From positions 3,795,022-3,859,021 of the forward strand of contig OY282376.1 of the NCBI GenBank assembly GCA_958295845.1: a stretch of 64,000 nucleotides of DNA, given 5' to 3'. The DNA comes from Caldilineaceae bacterium. GTDB taxonomy: Bacteria; Chloroflexota; Anaerolineae; Caldilineales; Caldilineaceae. Shown piece by piece: positions 51,710 to 61,317 of this stretch (positions are counted from its first letter, which is position 1; each line of letters starts with the position of its first letter). A model generated the notes under the pieces. That model saw nothing but the letters and a program-made list of their open reading frames with translations, was not told the origin of the DNA and ran no database searches. A program made the translations under genes and the position numbers.

Positions 51710-53413
51710 GTGGCCAGCCGCATCAGCTTTGGGGGCTATACGTTTTTGTTCCAGGTCCTGACGACCAGCAACGCCTACACTGCCGAGTTCTCCGACCCTG
51801 TGCAGGAGGGAGAGCGCCTCATCTTCCGTGCGCACGAGGTAAGTTACGGAGATGACAGCGGTCGCGTCCCTGCGCTGTTTGAGGTCTCATTCTCGGGCAG
51901 TTCGCAGAGCGTCAGCTGGCAGGCTCATGCCAAACACTCGGAATTGATAAAGGGAATAAAGGTGTTTGTCGAGTCTCTACCTTTCGGTAAGGTCGTCACG
52001 CCCCCTGGCTTGCGATGGGAGATCGGCGAATCTGCGGGGCAGTGCTTCGTATTTCCGCACGGCGCCTACCCGGTGCGGGGACGCGGCGGAGAAACCGGCA
52101 TCGTCTTTCCGGCCGGCCCCCTTTCTGGCATGGCCGCGCAGTTCATTCTGATTGAGGGCGACGAAAGCACCGTCTGTATACGATCGAATGAACATCCTCC
52201 CCGCTTCAAGCGGTTCTGGGCATACCGCTTCGAAGACAACCTCGAAGTCCATCTCATGTCGGAAGAGAACGCCTTCGAACTCAGTAACGAGCACAGCTCG
52301 CCAACCTGGCACATCGATCGCGTTGAGTCTTGGGAGGATGCCGTCGATCCTTACATCGAGTGGATGGAGAAGGCCTACGACTTGACGCCTTTCGACCGAA
52401 GGCGCGATGTGCCCGAATGGCTACGCCGGGTTGCCTTCATGGCCATCCTGCACGGCGTTACTTCAGACGGCAAAATGTGCCATAACTTTGCTGAGATGGA
52501 GGCGCGGCTGCATGAACTGGCAAAGATATTCCCGCCGGAACGCACCCTGATCAAAATACTCGGCCATGAAGGACGCGTCGACTACCATGTGCCCGACAAC
52601 CTGCCTGGCGAGGAGCTGGGGGGAGCGGAGGGATTCGCCCGTTTCATGAAGGCGGCCCACGACCTCGGATTCAAGGTGCTGGCGCACATGAACGTTTGGG
52701 GCATGGCGTTGGACCACCCTCTCTATCCTCAATTTAGGCAGCACCAGATCCATGATCTTTTCGGGCGGCCGGTTTCCTGGGAGGTTGACTACGATAAGGA
52801 TGAAAACATCGAGCCGACCTTTGCTTATATTTCTCCCGATGCGCCGGAGTTCAGACAGCTGATGATCGACTGTATTGGCCGTCTTGTAAATGACTATGCG
52901 ATAGACGCCTTCCATTTGGACCAGTCGGCTTTCCCCATCAACGATCTGCACCACGATCACATGCGAGGCGTCGGCCTCCTGTTTGAAGAGCTGCAGGCTG
53001 CGTTTCCCGGTGTACTCTTCACCGGAGAGGGAACATCTGAATGGGTAGCCGGGATGTACGCGCTCTCGTCAGGACAGGGCGAAATACTGTGGATCGACCT
53101 GGATTTGGGACACGACGGCAGCAAACTGGACGAACTGGTCAACGCCAAAATGTACCGCCGACTCCTCGGAAATTACATGCTCAGTTACGGGGCATCCGGC
53201 TCGATCCCTCCCGAGCCCAGGCGCGGGGTCTGGACGTTCCCCGACCAGCGGCTCTGGTGGTCGGAAAGTAAGTTTCGCGCCTGGCAGGACTTCTTTGAGA
53301 GGCTCGATGTCATCCCTACACTTGTGCTCACCGACAAGCATGTCAGGACCGACAGCGCCCTCGCGCAGATTGTTCTTGACAGAGCCGAACAGTGGCTAGA
53401 AAGAAGCTCCTGA
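51710..53413 (+). CDS. Glycoside hydrolase-like (TIM barrel) protein
   Basis: The 567-aa product starts at GTG after GAAAGGAG. A beta-rich N-terminal domain (about 1-215) is followed by a TIM barrel, with a late beta-strand carrying D404 (FHLDQSA) and E440 (FTGEGTSEW). Those two residues match the nucleophile and acid of GH-type retaining enzymes. No signal peptide is visible, so it probably acts in the cytoplasm on imported oligosaccharides. The family and substrate are not certain; DUF6259-like relatives are possible. It is the last gene of the importer operon. Confidence 0.7.
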   Translation: MASRISFGGYTFLFQVLTTSNAYTAEFSDPVQEGERLIFRAHEVSYGDDSGRVPALFEVSFSGSSQSVSWQAHAKHSELIKGIKVFVESLPFGKVVTPPGLRWEIGESAGQCFVFPHGAYPVRGRGGETGIVFPAGPLSGMAAQFILIEGDESTVCIRSNEHPPRFKRFWAYRFEDNLEVHLMSEENAFELSNEHSSPTWHIDRVESWEDAVDPYIEWMEKAYDLTPFDRRRDVPEWLRRVAFMAILHGVTSDGKMCHNFAEMEARLHELAKIFPPERTLIKILGHEGRVDYHVPDNLPGEELGGAEGFARFMKAAHDLGFKVLAHMNVWGMALDHPLYPQFRQHQIHDLFGRPVSWEVDYDKDENIEPTFAYISPDAPEFRQLMIDCIGRLVNDYAIDAFHLDQSAFPINDLHHDHMRGVGLLFEELQAAFPGVLFTGEGTSEWVAGMYALSSGQGEILWIDLDLGHDGSKLDELVNAKMYRRLLGNYMLSYGASGSIPPEPRRGVWTFPDQRLWWSESKFRAWQDFFERLDVIPTLVLTDKHVRTDSALAQIVLDRAEQWLERSS

Positions 53414-54309
53414 CTTTCAGCCTTTCCCATTTTTCTTTGTGGGTACACGATTCCGGCTCGACTGAAAGTCCTCTTCTGGTCCGCTCACCTGAAGCTTCCG
53501 GGGCCACCCCTTGGCACGAATTTGTGTTGGAGGCGTCCACCGGAGGGGATCTTGTTCCCATTTTGCTGAGGCCAGATCCGGCTTTGCTGCTCAATCGAGG
53601 ATGGAAATACGCCTTCGATTCGGGAAGATATGGCACTATTTTGCAGTTTTTCGTGCGGGGTCCGTTATGATAGGATGGGCTCATCCTGGCCGGAATGCCT
53701 GAGTCCACCAACCATGCCTCTAGACTCGTTGATGCATTCCAGCAAGAATGGGCCCTTTCCTTTCCAGGGCAGGCCTTCCTAGCGTTTCAATCACTTCATA
53801 TAGCCGGTTCCGCTAACCCAATCGCATCGAAGGAAAACAGATTCAACGGTGTTGAAACACGCAACGCAACCGGGCAGACGCGCCTTTCTGAAAAGTGTGC
53901 CGGTGGCAGCCCGCAAGGAATTACTTCCCTATTGTGCCGCGCCCGGCGTGAAAGGGGGAAGGGAGTAGTCGATAGCTATAGACTCTGCTACGCTGGCGGG
54001 CCCAACCCTGTGACTCTTAGCCTGGGTTGAAATATTGGGAGAAGGTCTCATTTTGTACAAGGACTCGCAAGCGATCCATTTGGGAATGCCGTCTGCCACT
54101 TTGCGCCAGATCGAACGAAGAGGCCACCGAAATTGTGGTGGAGAAAAACGACACCATTTTGGCCGATGTCACAGATCTTTCAGCAGCGGATTGGTCCGTT
54201 AACTCCGGGGCGGCTCTCTGCAACCCTTCTCCCAGGCATAGACATTTACTCAATTACCATTGAGGCTGGGCAGCTTGAGAAAGCGCCCTATCCGCGAAGG
54301 TGGCAAAAA
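53414..54309. other. Large gene-free interval
   Basis: About 900 bp with no convincing gene. Two short frames (near 53695-54030 and 54027-54263) have no recognisable domain or ribosome site. A TATGAT near 53665 is a weak promoter candidate. Confidence 0.5.
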
Positions 54310-54819
54310 ATGAGCAGAATTACGATCGATCATGTAGCCATTATGGTCAGTGACCTGGAAAGATCATTGCATTTCTACCGGGATATTCTGGGCATGGAGG
54401 TCGTCTCGCCGGAGGAGCACGACGGCGGCCCGATCGATGAGATGACGGCAATGTCGAATGTACATATGCGCGAATATCGATTGCGGCCGCCCGGCGGCAT
54501 AAACGGCCACACGCGCAGTTCGGAACAGGGGTTTACCTTCGACCTGATCCAATGGATCAATCCCGAAAGCCCGACCGGCCGGCAGCCGCTACACCATGTG
54601 CCCAGCGCGCATTTCTGTTTTGGCGTCGAGGATGTGCCGGCCACTTATGAACGGCTGAAGGCGGCCGGGGTAGAGATGGTTTCACCACCGGTACGATTCG
54701 CGGGCGAAGGTGACTGGCATGTCCTTTTCTTCTACGACCCGGATGGCAATCTCCTCGAACTGAACGAAATTGGCACCGGCGAACAGGTACCGCACGACTT
54801 TAATTGGAGCGCTGCCTGA
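54310..54819 (+). CDS. VOC family protein
   Basis: The 169-aa product begins MSRITIDHVAIMVSDLERSL, and it has HFCFGVEDV and an FFYDPDGNLLELNE end. It is a two-module vicinal oxygen chelate protein, close in style to the one at 56.98 kb. Likely metal ligands are the early His, the His of the second module and the late Glu. The reaction is unknown. It follows the long gene-free stretch, and the MBL-fold gene follows in the same direction. Confidence 0.85.
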   Translation: MSRITIDHVAIMVSDLERSLHFYRDILGMEVVSPEEHDGGPIDEMTAMSNVHMREYRLRPPGGINGHTRSSEQGFTFDLIQWINPESPTGRQPLHHVPSAHFCFGVEDVPATYERLKAAGVEMVSPPVRFAGEGDWHVLFFYDPDGNLLELNEIGTGEQVPHDFNWSAA

Positions 54820-54918
54820 ACAGAGGTGAAACTTCGCCGATAGGGGCAGGCGTTCGAGACAGCCTTGCGTAGTTGAACTGTCTGTCGCCGCGCGGCGCAA
54901 TCAGCACAAGGAGTGACT

Positions 54919-55716
54919 ATGCGAGACGTAGCCTACTGGCCCAAGACATTTCTGGACGAGATTGAGGGCAAAACGGTCGACAACGGCATCCTGTTCTGGG
55001 CACTTGGGGGGCCGAGTTTCGTCTACAGGACGCCGGAAACGATGATCTGGATCGATCCCTACTCCTACGGGACGCCCGACGACGCGGTGCCGGACGCCTA
55101 CCGGGCGACGGCGATCCCGGTCAAGCCTGACGAAGTGCGGGTAGCCGACATTCTCATCTCTACCCACGACCATGTAGATCACTGCCATGACGGCACGCTG
55201 GTGCCTATCGTAAACAACACGGACGCTTTCTGTGTAGCGCCCAGCTCCTCTTCAAATCTGATGCGCGAGTTCGGCATCGCCGATGAACGCATTCGCGAGG
55301 TGGCCCCAGGCGACTCGATCCAGTTCCGCGACGTAGAGATCCAGGTCTATCCTTCTTACGATCCGAACGAGCCGAACGCGGTGACTTTCGTCTTTTCATC
55401 GGGGGGGACGAAGCTCTTTGTATCGGGCGACACCTGGGATGGTGAGGCCATCGCCGAGATTGGGGCGGCGCACGACCTGGATCTGGCCCTGCTGGCGTTT
55501 GGCCGCACATGGTACATGGAAGTGGATGAGCTGATGGAAGTGGCGAAGAAGCTCGGCCCCAAGACGCTCCTACCCTTTCACTGGGAGTTTTGGCGCAACC
55601 ACACCGGCGATATCGGCGAGTTGTTCGCGCTCTACCACCAGCAGCAACCGGAGTTTGACATTCGCATAATGCTGGTCGGCGACTCACTGCATGTGCCCGC
55701 CGGGAATGGAAGGTAA
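54919..55716 (+). CDS. Metallo-beta-lactamase fold hydrolase
   Basis: The 265-aa product has the HxHxDH metal motif (H83, H85, D87, H88 in HDHVDHCHD), then a second His region (SGDTWDGE) and a late PFHWE segment. The fold resembles UlaG-type lactonases. AAGGAG lies 5-6 nt before ATG 54919. The substrate is unknown; lactone or ester hydrolysis during sugar or aromatic degradation is likely from context. It is followed by a VOC remnant. Confidence 0.86.
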   Translation: MRDVAYWPKTFLDEIEGKTVDNGILFWALGGPSFVYRTPETMIWIDPYSYGTPDDAVPDAYRATAIPVKPDEVRVADILISTHDHVDHCHDGTLVPIVNNTDAFCVAPSSSSNLMREFGIADERIREVAPGDSIQFRDVEIQVYPSYDPNEPNAVTFVFSSGGTKLFVSGDTWDGEAIAEIGAAHDLDLALLAFGRTWYMEVDELMEVAKKLGPKTLLPFHWEFWRNHTGDIGELFALYHQQQPEFDIRIMLVGDSLHVPAGNGR

Positions 55717-55743
55717 GGTCTGCCGGCAACGGTGGACGCTTAG

Positions 55744-55872
55744 TGGAATGCAGGTGTCGATTTTTACTCGGGATCGGTTAACTTTGAATTGACGGAGGGC
55801 TCGGTCAGCGTCTGCTTCTGCTATGACCCGGACGGCACTCTGGTTGAGCTGATGGAGGAGTACGAGCACTGA
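55744..55872 (+). pseudogene. C-terminal remnant of a VOC-family gene
   Basis: In the frame ending at TGA 55870-55872 I read GVDFYSGSVNFEL and then CFCYDPDGTLVELME. The DPDG-x-VEL pattern is the C-terminal half of a VOC protein. A stop at 55741-55743 closes the frame upstream, and there is no start or ribosome site. Only about 42 codons remain. Confidence 0.78.
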
Positions 55873-56185
55873 GAGGAGGGTTGTGTACGAGCCGGAGAGA
55901 AGGGGGACTCAGGAGTGGTGCACACGCGAGTATTCTTTACAGGGGACTAGAGCCGGGCTGCGGTGCTGTCGAATTCGAAGGCAGAGTGCGAAATAATGCT
56001 TGACGCGGCGCGAAGCGGAATGCTATACTCCGGCCTGCCGAGGCAGCCGGTCCCATTTTCACGAAAGTTCAATTCTTGATCGCTCAAAGCGCCCAATTCG
56101 CTTCTGGCAGGGACGACTCCGCCCCCCTTTTTGCGCACGTTCTCAATAGAGTGGATCCGACCACATCCTTACCAAAAGAGTGGAT
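55873..56185. other. Gene-free interval with promoter
   Basis: About 310 bp between the VOC remnant and the PhyH gene. It contains one clear promoter, listed separately; otherwise nothing was seen. Confidence 0.6.
56000..56029 (+). promoter_or_regulatory. Promoter of the PhyH-VOC-SDR cluster
   Basis: TTGACG (56000-56005) and TATACT (56024-56029) are near-consensus, with an 18-bp spacer. They lie about 155 bp before the PhyH start, and the following genes through 60110 run in the same direction. Confidence 0.65.
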
Positions 56186-56962
56186 ATGAAACTGTCAAAA
56201 GAGCAACTCAAACTGTTTCACGATTTCGGGTTTCTGGTCTTCCGCCAGCTGCTGTCTGCGGAGGAGATGGCACAATACAGCCGCGAGTTCAACGCAGGTC
56301 TGGACGCCTGGATTGAAGGCGGCAAGCATGACGGCAAGAGCCGCCATTACGCCTCGTTGATGGAGGAGCAGTCGCCATTCATCGCCGGGCTGGCCCACGA
56401 TTCTCGTTTTGCCCCTGTGGCCGAACAGTTGCTGGGCAAGGATGTGCTGGCAATTGCGGTGGACGGAAACTACCACGTCGATGACACCCGCTGGCACCCC
56501 GATACCGGGTCTCTGGACTACACGGCCGTCAAGTTCTGCATCTATCCGGATCCACTGAACGGGGACAACGGCGCCTTGCGGGTCATACCCGGCTCGCACC
56601 GCGATCCGTTTCACAGCCAGATCAGCCGCGACCCTGAGAAAGCATACAACATTGCCCAGGTCGACGTGCCTGCCTATACATTTGTATCGCAGCCTGGCGA
56701 TGTCCTGGTATTCAATGTCGCCCTCTGGCACGCTGCATTCGGTGGGAACAATCACCGGCGACAGGGTGTGGTTGTCTACTATGAAGATCCGGATACACCC
56801 GAGGCGACGGTGGCCATACAGGAACAGATGCAGGGTAACCATAGGGCCTTCGCGCAGGCAGGCCGTCCCATGTACGGTCCACACTGGCGTTCGATTGGCG
56901 ACGCCCGCCACCAACGCTGGATTCGGCGGTTGGATGAGCTGGATGCTCTGGAAACACACTGA
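56186..56962 (+). CDS. Phytanoyl-CoA dioxygenase (PhyH) family protein
   Basis: Likely Fe(II)/2-oxoglutarate oxygenase. The 258-aa product from ATG 56186 has the metal triad H104-x-D106 (RWHPDTG) and H182 (LWHAAFGG), plus the VIPGSHRDPF segment of the family. A GTG six bases earlier is possible. It is intact, unlike the deleted copy at 46.6 kb. It opens a same-strand run of catabolic-type genes behind a good promoter. Confidence 0.9.
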   Translation: MKLSKEQLKLFHDFGFLVFRQLLSAEEMAQYSREFNAGLDAWIEGGKHDGKSRHYASLMEEQSPFIAGLAHDSRFAPVAEQLLGKDVLAIAVDGNYHVDDTRWHPDTGSLDYTAVKFCIYPDPLNGDNGALRVIPGSHRDPFHSQISRDPEKAYNIAQVDVPAYTFVSQPGDVLVFNVALWHAAFGGNNHRRQGVVVYYEDPDTPEATVAIQEQMQGNHRAFAQAGRPMYGPHWRSIGDARHQRWIRRLDELDALETH

Positions 56963-56980
56963 ACAGGGAGGAAGCGCACT

Positions 56981-57454
56981 GTGATCAGCTCAATCAATGT
57001 AATGGACCATATTTCGGTTACTGTGAGCGACATGGAACGCTCGCTGGCGTTTTACCGTGACCTGCTGGGTATGGAGCAGATCGAAACGCACCGGCTAGAA
57101 GGCGAAACGATCTCGAAGATGGCAGGCAAAGATGATGTGATCATGGAGGTGGTGCGCCTCCAGGCGCCAGAGACTCCGGGAATGCTGCTCGACTTGCAGG
57201 AGTACGTGAAGCCGGAGGGAAAGGTCTCGAACGGAAAGCTGGGCGATGTGGGCCATTCCCATATCTGTTTTGGCGTTCCGGACATGGCGCAGGCCTACCA
57301 GGAACTGAAAGCGGAAGGTGTCAAGTTCGTGTCTGAGCCAGTCAGTTTCGATCTCGGATGGGCCGTTGTCCACGTGGTCTTCTTTGAGGACCCGGACGGC
57401 TACATTCTGGAACTGATGCAGGTGCCTTACGAGACAAAGGATGGCGAGCATTGA
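56981..57454 (+). CDS. VOC family protein
   Basis: The 157-aa product begins at GTG after AGGGAGGAAG and reads MDHISVTVSDMERSLAFYRD, then HICFGVPDM and FFEDPDGYILELMQ. It is a vicinal oxygen chelate protein, 18 bp after PhyH. The late Glu (LELMQ) and the His at the start of each module are candidate metal ligands. It is similar to the VOC protein at 54.3 kb and to the remnant at 55.8 kb, so this family seems to have been duplicated locally. Confidence 0.88.
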   Translation: MISSINVMDHISVTVSDMERSLAFYRDLLGMEQIETHRLEGETISKMAGKDDVIMEVVRLQAPETPGMLLDLQEYVKPEGKVSNGKLGDVGHSHICFGVPDMAQAYQELKAEGVKFVSEPVSFDLGWAVVHVVFFEDPDGYILELMQVPYETKDGEH

Positions 57455-57492
57455 GGCGAATGGTGTCGGGGAAGCTCTGCAGGAGGTAGCCT

Positions 57493-58290
57493 ATGCCGCG
57501 TTATAATCTTGACGGGCAGGTTGCGATTGTCACCGGGGCCGGGCGGGGCATCGGACGGGCCATAGCCCTGCGTTTGGCTCGGGAGGGTTGCCGGGTGACG
57601 GTTGCCGACTTGGATGGCGCGACGGCCGCGCAGGTGGCTGCAGAAGTACGGGAGCTGGGCGGCCAGGCGCTGGCGCACCAGGTGGACGTGACCTGCAAAG
57701 AAGAGGTGGAGCGCATGGTGGGCGAAACCTGCGAGCAGTTGGGGGGTCTGCATATCCTCGTTAACAACGCCGGCATCGGTGCGGTTGCGCCTTTGCTGGA
57801 GACCGACGAGAAGACGTGGGATGCCCTGATGAACGTAAACGCCAAGAGCGTGTTGTTGTGTTCGCAAGCAGGTGCGCGCCAGATGATAGAGCAAGGGGGC
57901 GGCGGGCGTATCATCAACAACGCATCGGGAGCGGGTAAAATTGCCCCGGGGAAAGGCATTCCTTTGGGAGCCTACGCTGCCAGCAAACATGCGGTGGTTG
58001 CGCTGACCAAGCAGATGGGGCTGGAGCTTTCCGAGCACGGGATCCTGGTAAACTGCGTATGCGCCGGTATTGTCGATACGCCAATGTGGGACCTGATTGA
58101 CCGCGAAACCGCGGCGCGCCGCGGTGTTGAGGTGGGTTCAGTCAAAGCGGAAGCGGTCGCCGGCATACCTGTGGGCCGCATCCAGCAGCCGGAAGATGTC
58201 GCCAACGTGGTCGCTTTTCTGGCCTCTGATGACGCCAGCTACATGACCGGACAGACTTACAATGTGAGCGGCGGCCTTCTACCGTATTGA
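57493..58290 (+). CDS. SDR family oxidoreductase
   Basis: Classical short-chain dehydrogenase/reductase. The 265-aa product has TGAGRGIG (about 14-21), NNAG near 91, and the catalytic Y161-x3-K165 (YAASK). AGGAGG precedes the ATG. The substrate is unknown. It is followed 16 bp later by a second SDR, and both may oxidise related polyols or sugars. Confidence 0.92.
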   Translation: MPRYNLDGQVAIVTGAGRGIGRAIALRLAREGCRVTVADLDGATAAQVAAEVRELGGQALAHQVDVTCKEEVERMVGETCEQLGGLHILVNNAGIGAVAPLLETDEKTWDALMNVNAKSVLLCSQAGARQMIEQGGGGRIINNASGAGKIAPGKGIPLGAYAASKHAVVALTKQMGLELSEHGILVNCVCAGIVDTPMWDLIDRETAARRGVEVGSVKAEAVAGIPVGRIQQPEDVANVVAFLASDDASYMTGQTYNVSGGLLPY

Positions 58291-58306
58291 CAAAGGTGCA
58301 TTCGGA

Positions 58307-59056
58307 ATGGCACAACGTCTGCATGGCAAGGTAGCGGCGATCACGGGTGCGGGCATGGGCCTGGGAAAGGCAGTAGCCTTGTTATTCGCGACCGAGGGCG
58401 CCCGGGTCGTGGTGGGGGAGATCAACGAAGAAAAAGGCCAGGAAACTGTCGACGCGATCCAGGCGCAGGGCGGGAAGGCCGCTCTTGTTCAGATAGATGT
58501 GCGGCTGCGGCAGGATGCTGAGCGCCTGACGCGCGACGCGGTTGAGGCATTCGGCCGGCTGGATGTGCTGGTCAACAACGTGGGCGTACAGATAAACAAA
58601 GATGTGGTCGATACCAGTGAGGACGAATGGGATTTCGTCGTCGATACCAACCTGAAGAGTATGTTTCTGTGCTCGAAATACGCGGTTGCACAGATGCGCC
58701 AGCAGGGCGGCGGCAACATCATTTGCATTTCATCGTTATCGGGCCTGGTAGGCAATGGGTTGCAGGCCTCGTACAACGCCAGCAAGCATGGCGTGATCGG
58801 GCTTGTCCGCTCGATGGCGGTCGACCACGCAGCCGACAACATCCGCGTCAATGCCGTCTGTCCCGGCTCGATGAATACGCCGCTGACAGAGACGATACCG
58901 GAAGAGAAGCTGGCGCCGTACCGGGAAGCCAATCTTTTGAAACGGTTCGCCGCACCCAGCGAAATCGCGCCGGCTGCGCTATTTCTGGCAAGCGATGAAG
59001 CCTCTTTTGTAACTGGCTCGGTACTTGTGGCCGACGGCGGCTATACCACTCTTTGA
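58307..59056 (+). CDS. SDR family oxidoreductase
   Basis: Second classical SDR. The 249-aa product has TGAGMGLG (about 14-21), NNVG in place of NNAG, and Y156-x3-K160 (YNASK). The C-terminal DGGYTTL is a normal SDR end. Asp/Glu residues after the second strand suggest NAD rather than NADP use, but this is a guess. It lies in the same transcription unit as PhyH. Confidence 0.92.
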   Translation: MAQRLHGKVAAITGAGMGLGKAVALLFATEGARVVVGEINEEKGQETVDAIQAQGGKAALVQIDVRLRQDAERLTRDAVEAFGRLDVLVNNVGVQINKDVVDTSEDEWDFVVDTNLKSMFLCSKYAVAQMRQQGGGNIICISSLSGLVGNGLQASYNASKHGVIGLVRSMAVDHAADNIRVNAVCPGSMNTPLTETIPEEKLAPYREANLLKRFAAPSEIAPAALFLASDEASFVTGSVLVADGGYTTL

Positions 59057-59123
59057 TATTCAGAACCAGGTAGCATCCAGCCAAGGCGGGCAACACAGCC
59101 TGCCACCAAACTCAGGTGACTCT

Positions 59124-60110
59124 ATGACGAAGCAGTTGAACGTCCTCTTTCTGCCCCATCCCGTCAAAGTTTCGATGTTCAATCCATGGGGGATGGACGT
59201 GGTAAAGGCTGTCAGGCGTAACCACAACATACATGTGTTGGACTACGACAAACCACTGGCGCCCCAGTTCGAGGGAATGGACGCCGTCATTGACCACGGC
59301 GGGTCGGCCGGCACGCGCGAGATGGTGGACGCTGCCACTGACGCGCGCCTGTGGCAGATCCTGGGGACAGGCTTCGATCACTTCGACCTGGATTATTGGA
59401 AGACCAAGGGCATTCCGGTAGCCAACTGCCCAGGCGCGTTCAGCGCGGTGGCGCTGGCCGAGACTGCGATGATGTTCATTCTGATGTTGACCCGCCGCTA
59501 TCCGGAGGCGCGTGCGCTTTTGGACGAGGGTGAACTATACGAACCGATGGGCCTGGAATTGGAAGAGCTGCAGCTGGGCATCATCGGCTTTGGGGCCAGC
59601 GGCATTGAGCTGGCGCGCCGCGCCGCGCCATTCGGAATGAAAATCGCGGCCATCGACATACGCGAGGTCAGCGAGGGGGAGCGGCAGGAGTTCGGACTCT
59701 CGTTTGTGGGCACGCCGGATGACCTCGAAAAAGTCGTTGCCGAATCGGACATTCTTTCGCTGCACCTGCATCTGAACAGTGAAACGCACCATATTATCGA
59801 CGCCCGCATGTTGGGTCTGATGAAGCCGACCGCCTACATCATCAACGTTGCCCGCGGCGCACTAATCGATGAGCAGGCGCTGACGCAGGCCTTGCTCGAT
59901 GGTAAATTGGGCGGCGCCGGCATCGATGCCTATAGCCAGGAACCCCCTGACATCAGTTCGCCTTTTTTCAAGTTGCCGAACGTCATCGCGACGCCCCATA
60001 CGGCCGGCGTAACCGACGGCACTTCTCGAAAGCGCGCCCAGTGCGCGGCAGACAACGTGGACCGCATTGCCGCCGGTCTCGAGCCCCTCTACCGCATCGA
60101 TCTTGAGTAG
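59124..60110 (+). CDS. D-isomer-specific 2-hydroxyacid dehydrogenase
   Basis: The 329-aa product has the Rossmann motif GFGASG (about 155-160) and the catalytic set R244 (NVARGALID), E273 and H292 (ATPHTAG). It is a D-2-hydroxyacid dehydrogenase of the D-lactate/D-3-phosphoglycerate class. In this cluster a glyoxylate/hydroxypyruvate-type role is possible. It is the last gene of the run from 56 kb. Confidence 0.9.
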   Translation: MTKQLNVLFLPHPVKVSMFNPWGMDVVKAVRRNHNIHVLDYDKPLAPQFEGMDAVIDHGGSAGTREMVDAATDARLWQILGTGFDHFDLDYWKTKGIPVANCPGAFSAVALAETAMMFILMLTRRYPEARALLDEGELYEPMGLELEELQLGIIGFGASGIELARRAAPFGMKIAAIDIREVSEGERQEFGLSFVGTPDDLEKVVAESDILSLHLHLNSETHHIIDARMLGLMKPTAYIINVARGALIDEQALTQALLDGKLGGAGIDAYSQEPPDISSPFFKLPNVIATPHTAGVTDGTSRKRAQCAADNVDRIAAGLEPLYRIDLE

Positions 60111-60241
60111 ACGAGCTAAACTTCGCATCCCGGGAAACGGGTTTCACACATCTTCAGCAAGACGCCGCGCCTGCCCAGCGTGAGACAAGCTCGGCTGTTT
60201 GGTAGTCTTTCAGATACCCCCCCACCTCAGTGTCGAAATTC

Positions 60242-61087
60242 ATGTTAACAAGACGCCGGTTCCTGCAAGCGGTGGGGTCGGCGGCATTGGCTGGCGCCGC
60301 AGGCCTCGGCTACGGGGGTCTGTTAGAACGATCCTGGGTCGATGTCGAGCATAGAACCGTCAGTCTCCCGGGCCTGGCTGAGGGACTGTCCGGCTTTCGC
60401 ATCGCTCAGATCTCCGACATTCATCTCAGCCGCTTCACGTCGGAGGAGCATTTGATGGCTGCAGTCACGCGAATCAACGCGTTACAGCCCGACCTCGTGG
60501 TATTGACTGGAGACTATGTCGGGAACGAAGCACGCTTTGCGACAGGTTTGATCGAACCCCTGCGGATGCTGGAGCCCCCTGCCTATGCGGTGTACGGCAA
60601 CCACGATCTTTGGACCGATCGCCAGGCGGTGGGCGCGGCGCTAGCGGAGACACCGGTGACGCTTCTGGTCAATGGGAACGCCGAGGCGGCGCCGGGCCTC
60701 ACAGTTGCCGGGTTGGACGACGCCTGGTCCGGCCATCCGCGTCCGCAACTCGCCCTGGCCGGGACTCCATTTGACTACACGAATCTTCTCCTCTGTCACG
60801 AACCTGATTACATCGATGCCATTCGTAGGGAAGAGTTGCCGGTTGCCCTGCAGCTAAGCGGGCACAGCCATGGCGGGCAGGTCCGATTGCCCACGAAGCG
60901 GCCCGACGGCAACGGGGTGGGGACGCGGGCGCCTCTCCTGCCGCATATGGCAACCAGATATCCCATTGGCCACTATCGGGTGGAAAATTACCAACTCTAT
61001 ACCAACCGGGGTCTGGGCGTCTGGCCGCTCCCTTTCCGCTTCAACTGCCGACCGGAGATCACCCTTCTCACTCTGCGGCCGGCCTGA
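60242..61087 (+). CDS. Tat-exported metallophosphoesterase (YkuE-like)
   Basis: Calcineurin-like phosphoesterase. The 281-aa product has a Tat signal (MLTRRRFLQAVGSAALAG) and the metal motifs DIHLS (about 59-63), TGDYVG, GNHDLW and GHSHGG. The family includes YkuE of Bacillus, involved in envelope lipid or phosphate turnover. A GTG start four codons earlier is also open. It is isolated between the catabolic cluster and ftsH. Confidence 0.9.
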   Translation: MLTRRRFLQAVGSAALAGAAGLGYGGLLERSWVDVEHRTVSLPGLAEGLSGFRIAQISDIHLSRFTSEEHLMAAVTRINALQPDLVVLTGDYVGNEARFATGLIEPLRMLEPPAYAVYGNHDLWTDRQAVGAALAETPVTLLVNGNAEAAPGLTVAGLDDAWSGHPRPQLALAGTPFDYTNLLLCHEPDYIDAIRREELPVALQLSGHSHGGQVRLPTKRPDGNGVGTRAPLLPHMATRYPIGHYRVENYQLYTNRGLGVWPLPFRFNCRPEITLLTLRPA

Positions 61088-61196
61088 AAGGTGGATGCAG
61101 CCTTACTGCATATGAGGGGCAACGGCGGCACAATATATAGGCATTTCGGTCGCGCGTTTGCCATAAAAAAGAGGTCGCAGCCCGTATCTGAACTAT

Positions 61197-61225
61197 TTGA
61201 CGCTGCGTTTTCCCTATGCTAGACT
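61197..61225 (+). promoter_or_regulatory. Promoter of ftsH
   Basis: TTGACG (61197-61202) and TAGACT (61220-61225) with the ideal 17-bp spacer lie about 90 bp before the ftsH ATG. Confidence 0.65.
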
Positions 61226-61317
61226 TCCCGCGGGTAGTGGAGGGTCCAAAACGAACGTAACGGCCCAGGAAATCGCTTTGGCTGACCGTTCTGATCCCGC
61301 GGACCTTAAGAGGAGCT

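Noticed and set aside
53392..53670. 92-codon plus-strand frame
   Set aside because: Overlaps the previous gene end, no domain and no ribosome site.
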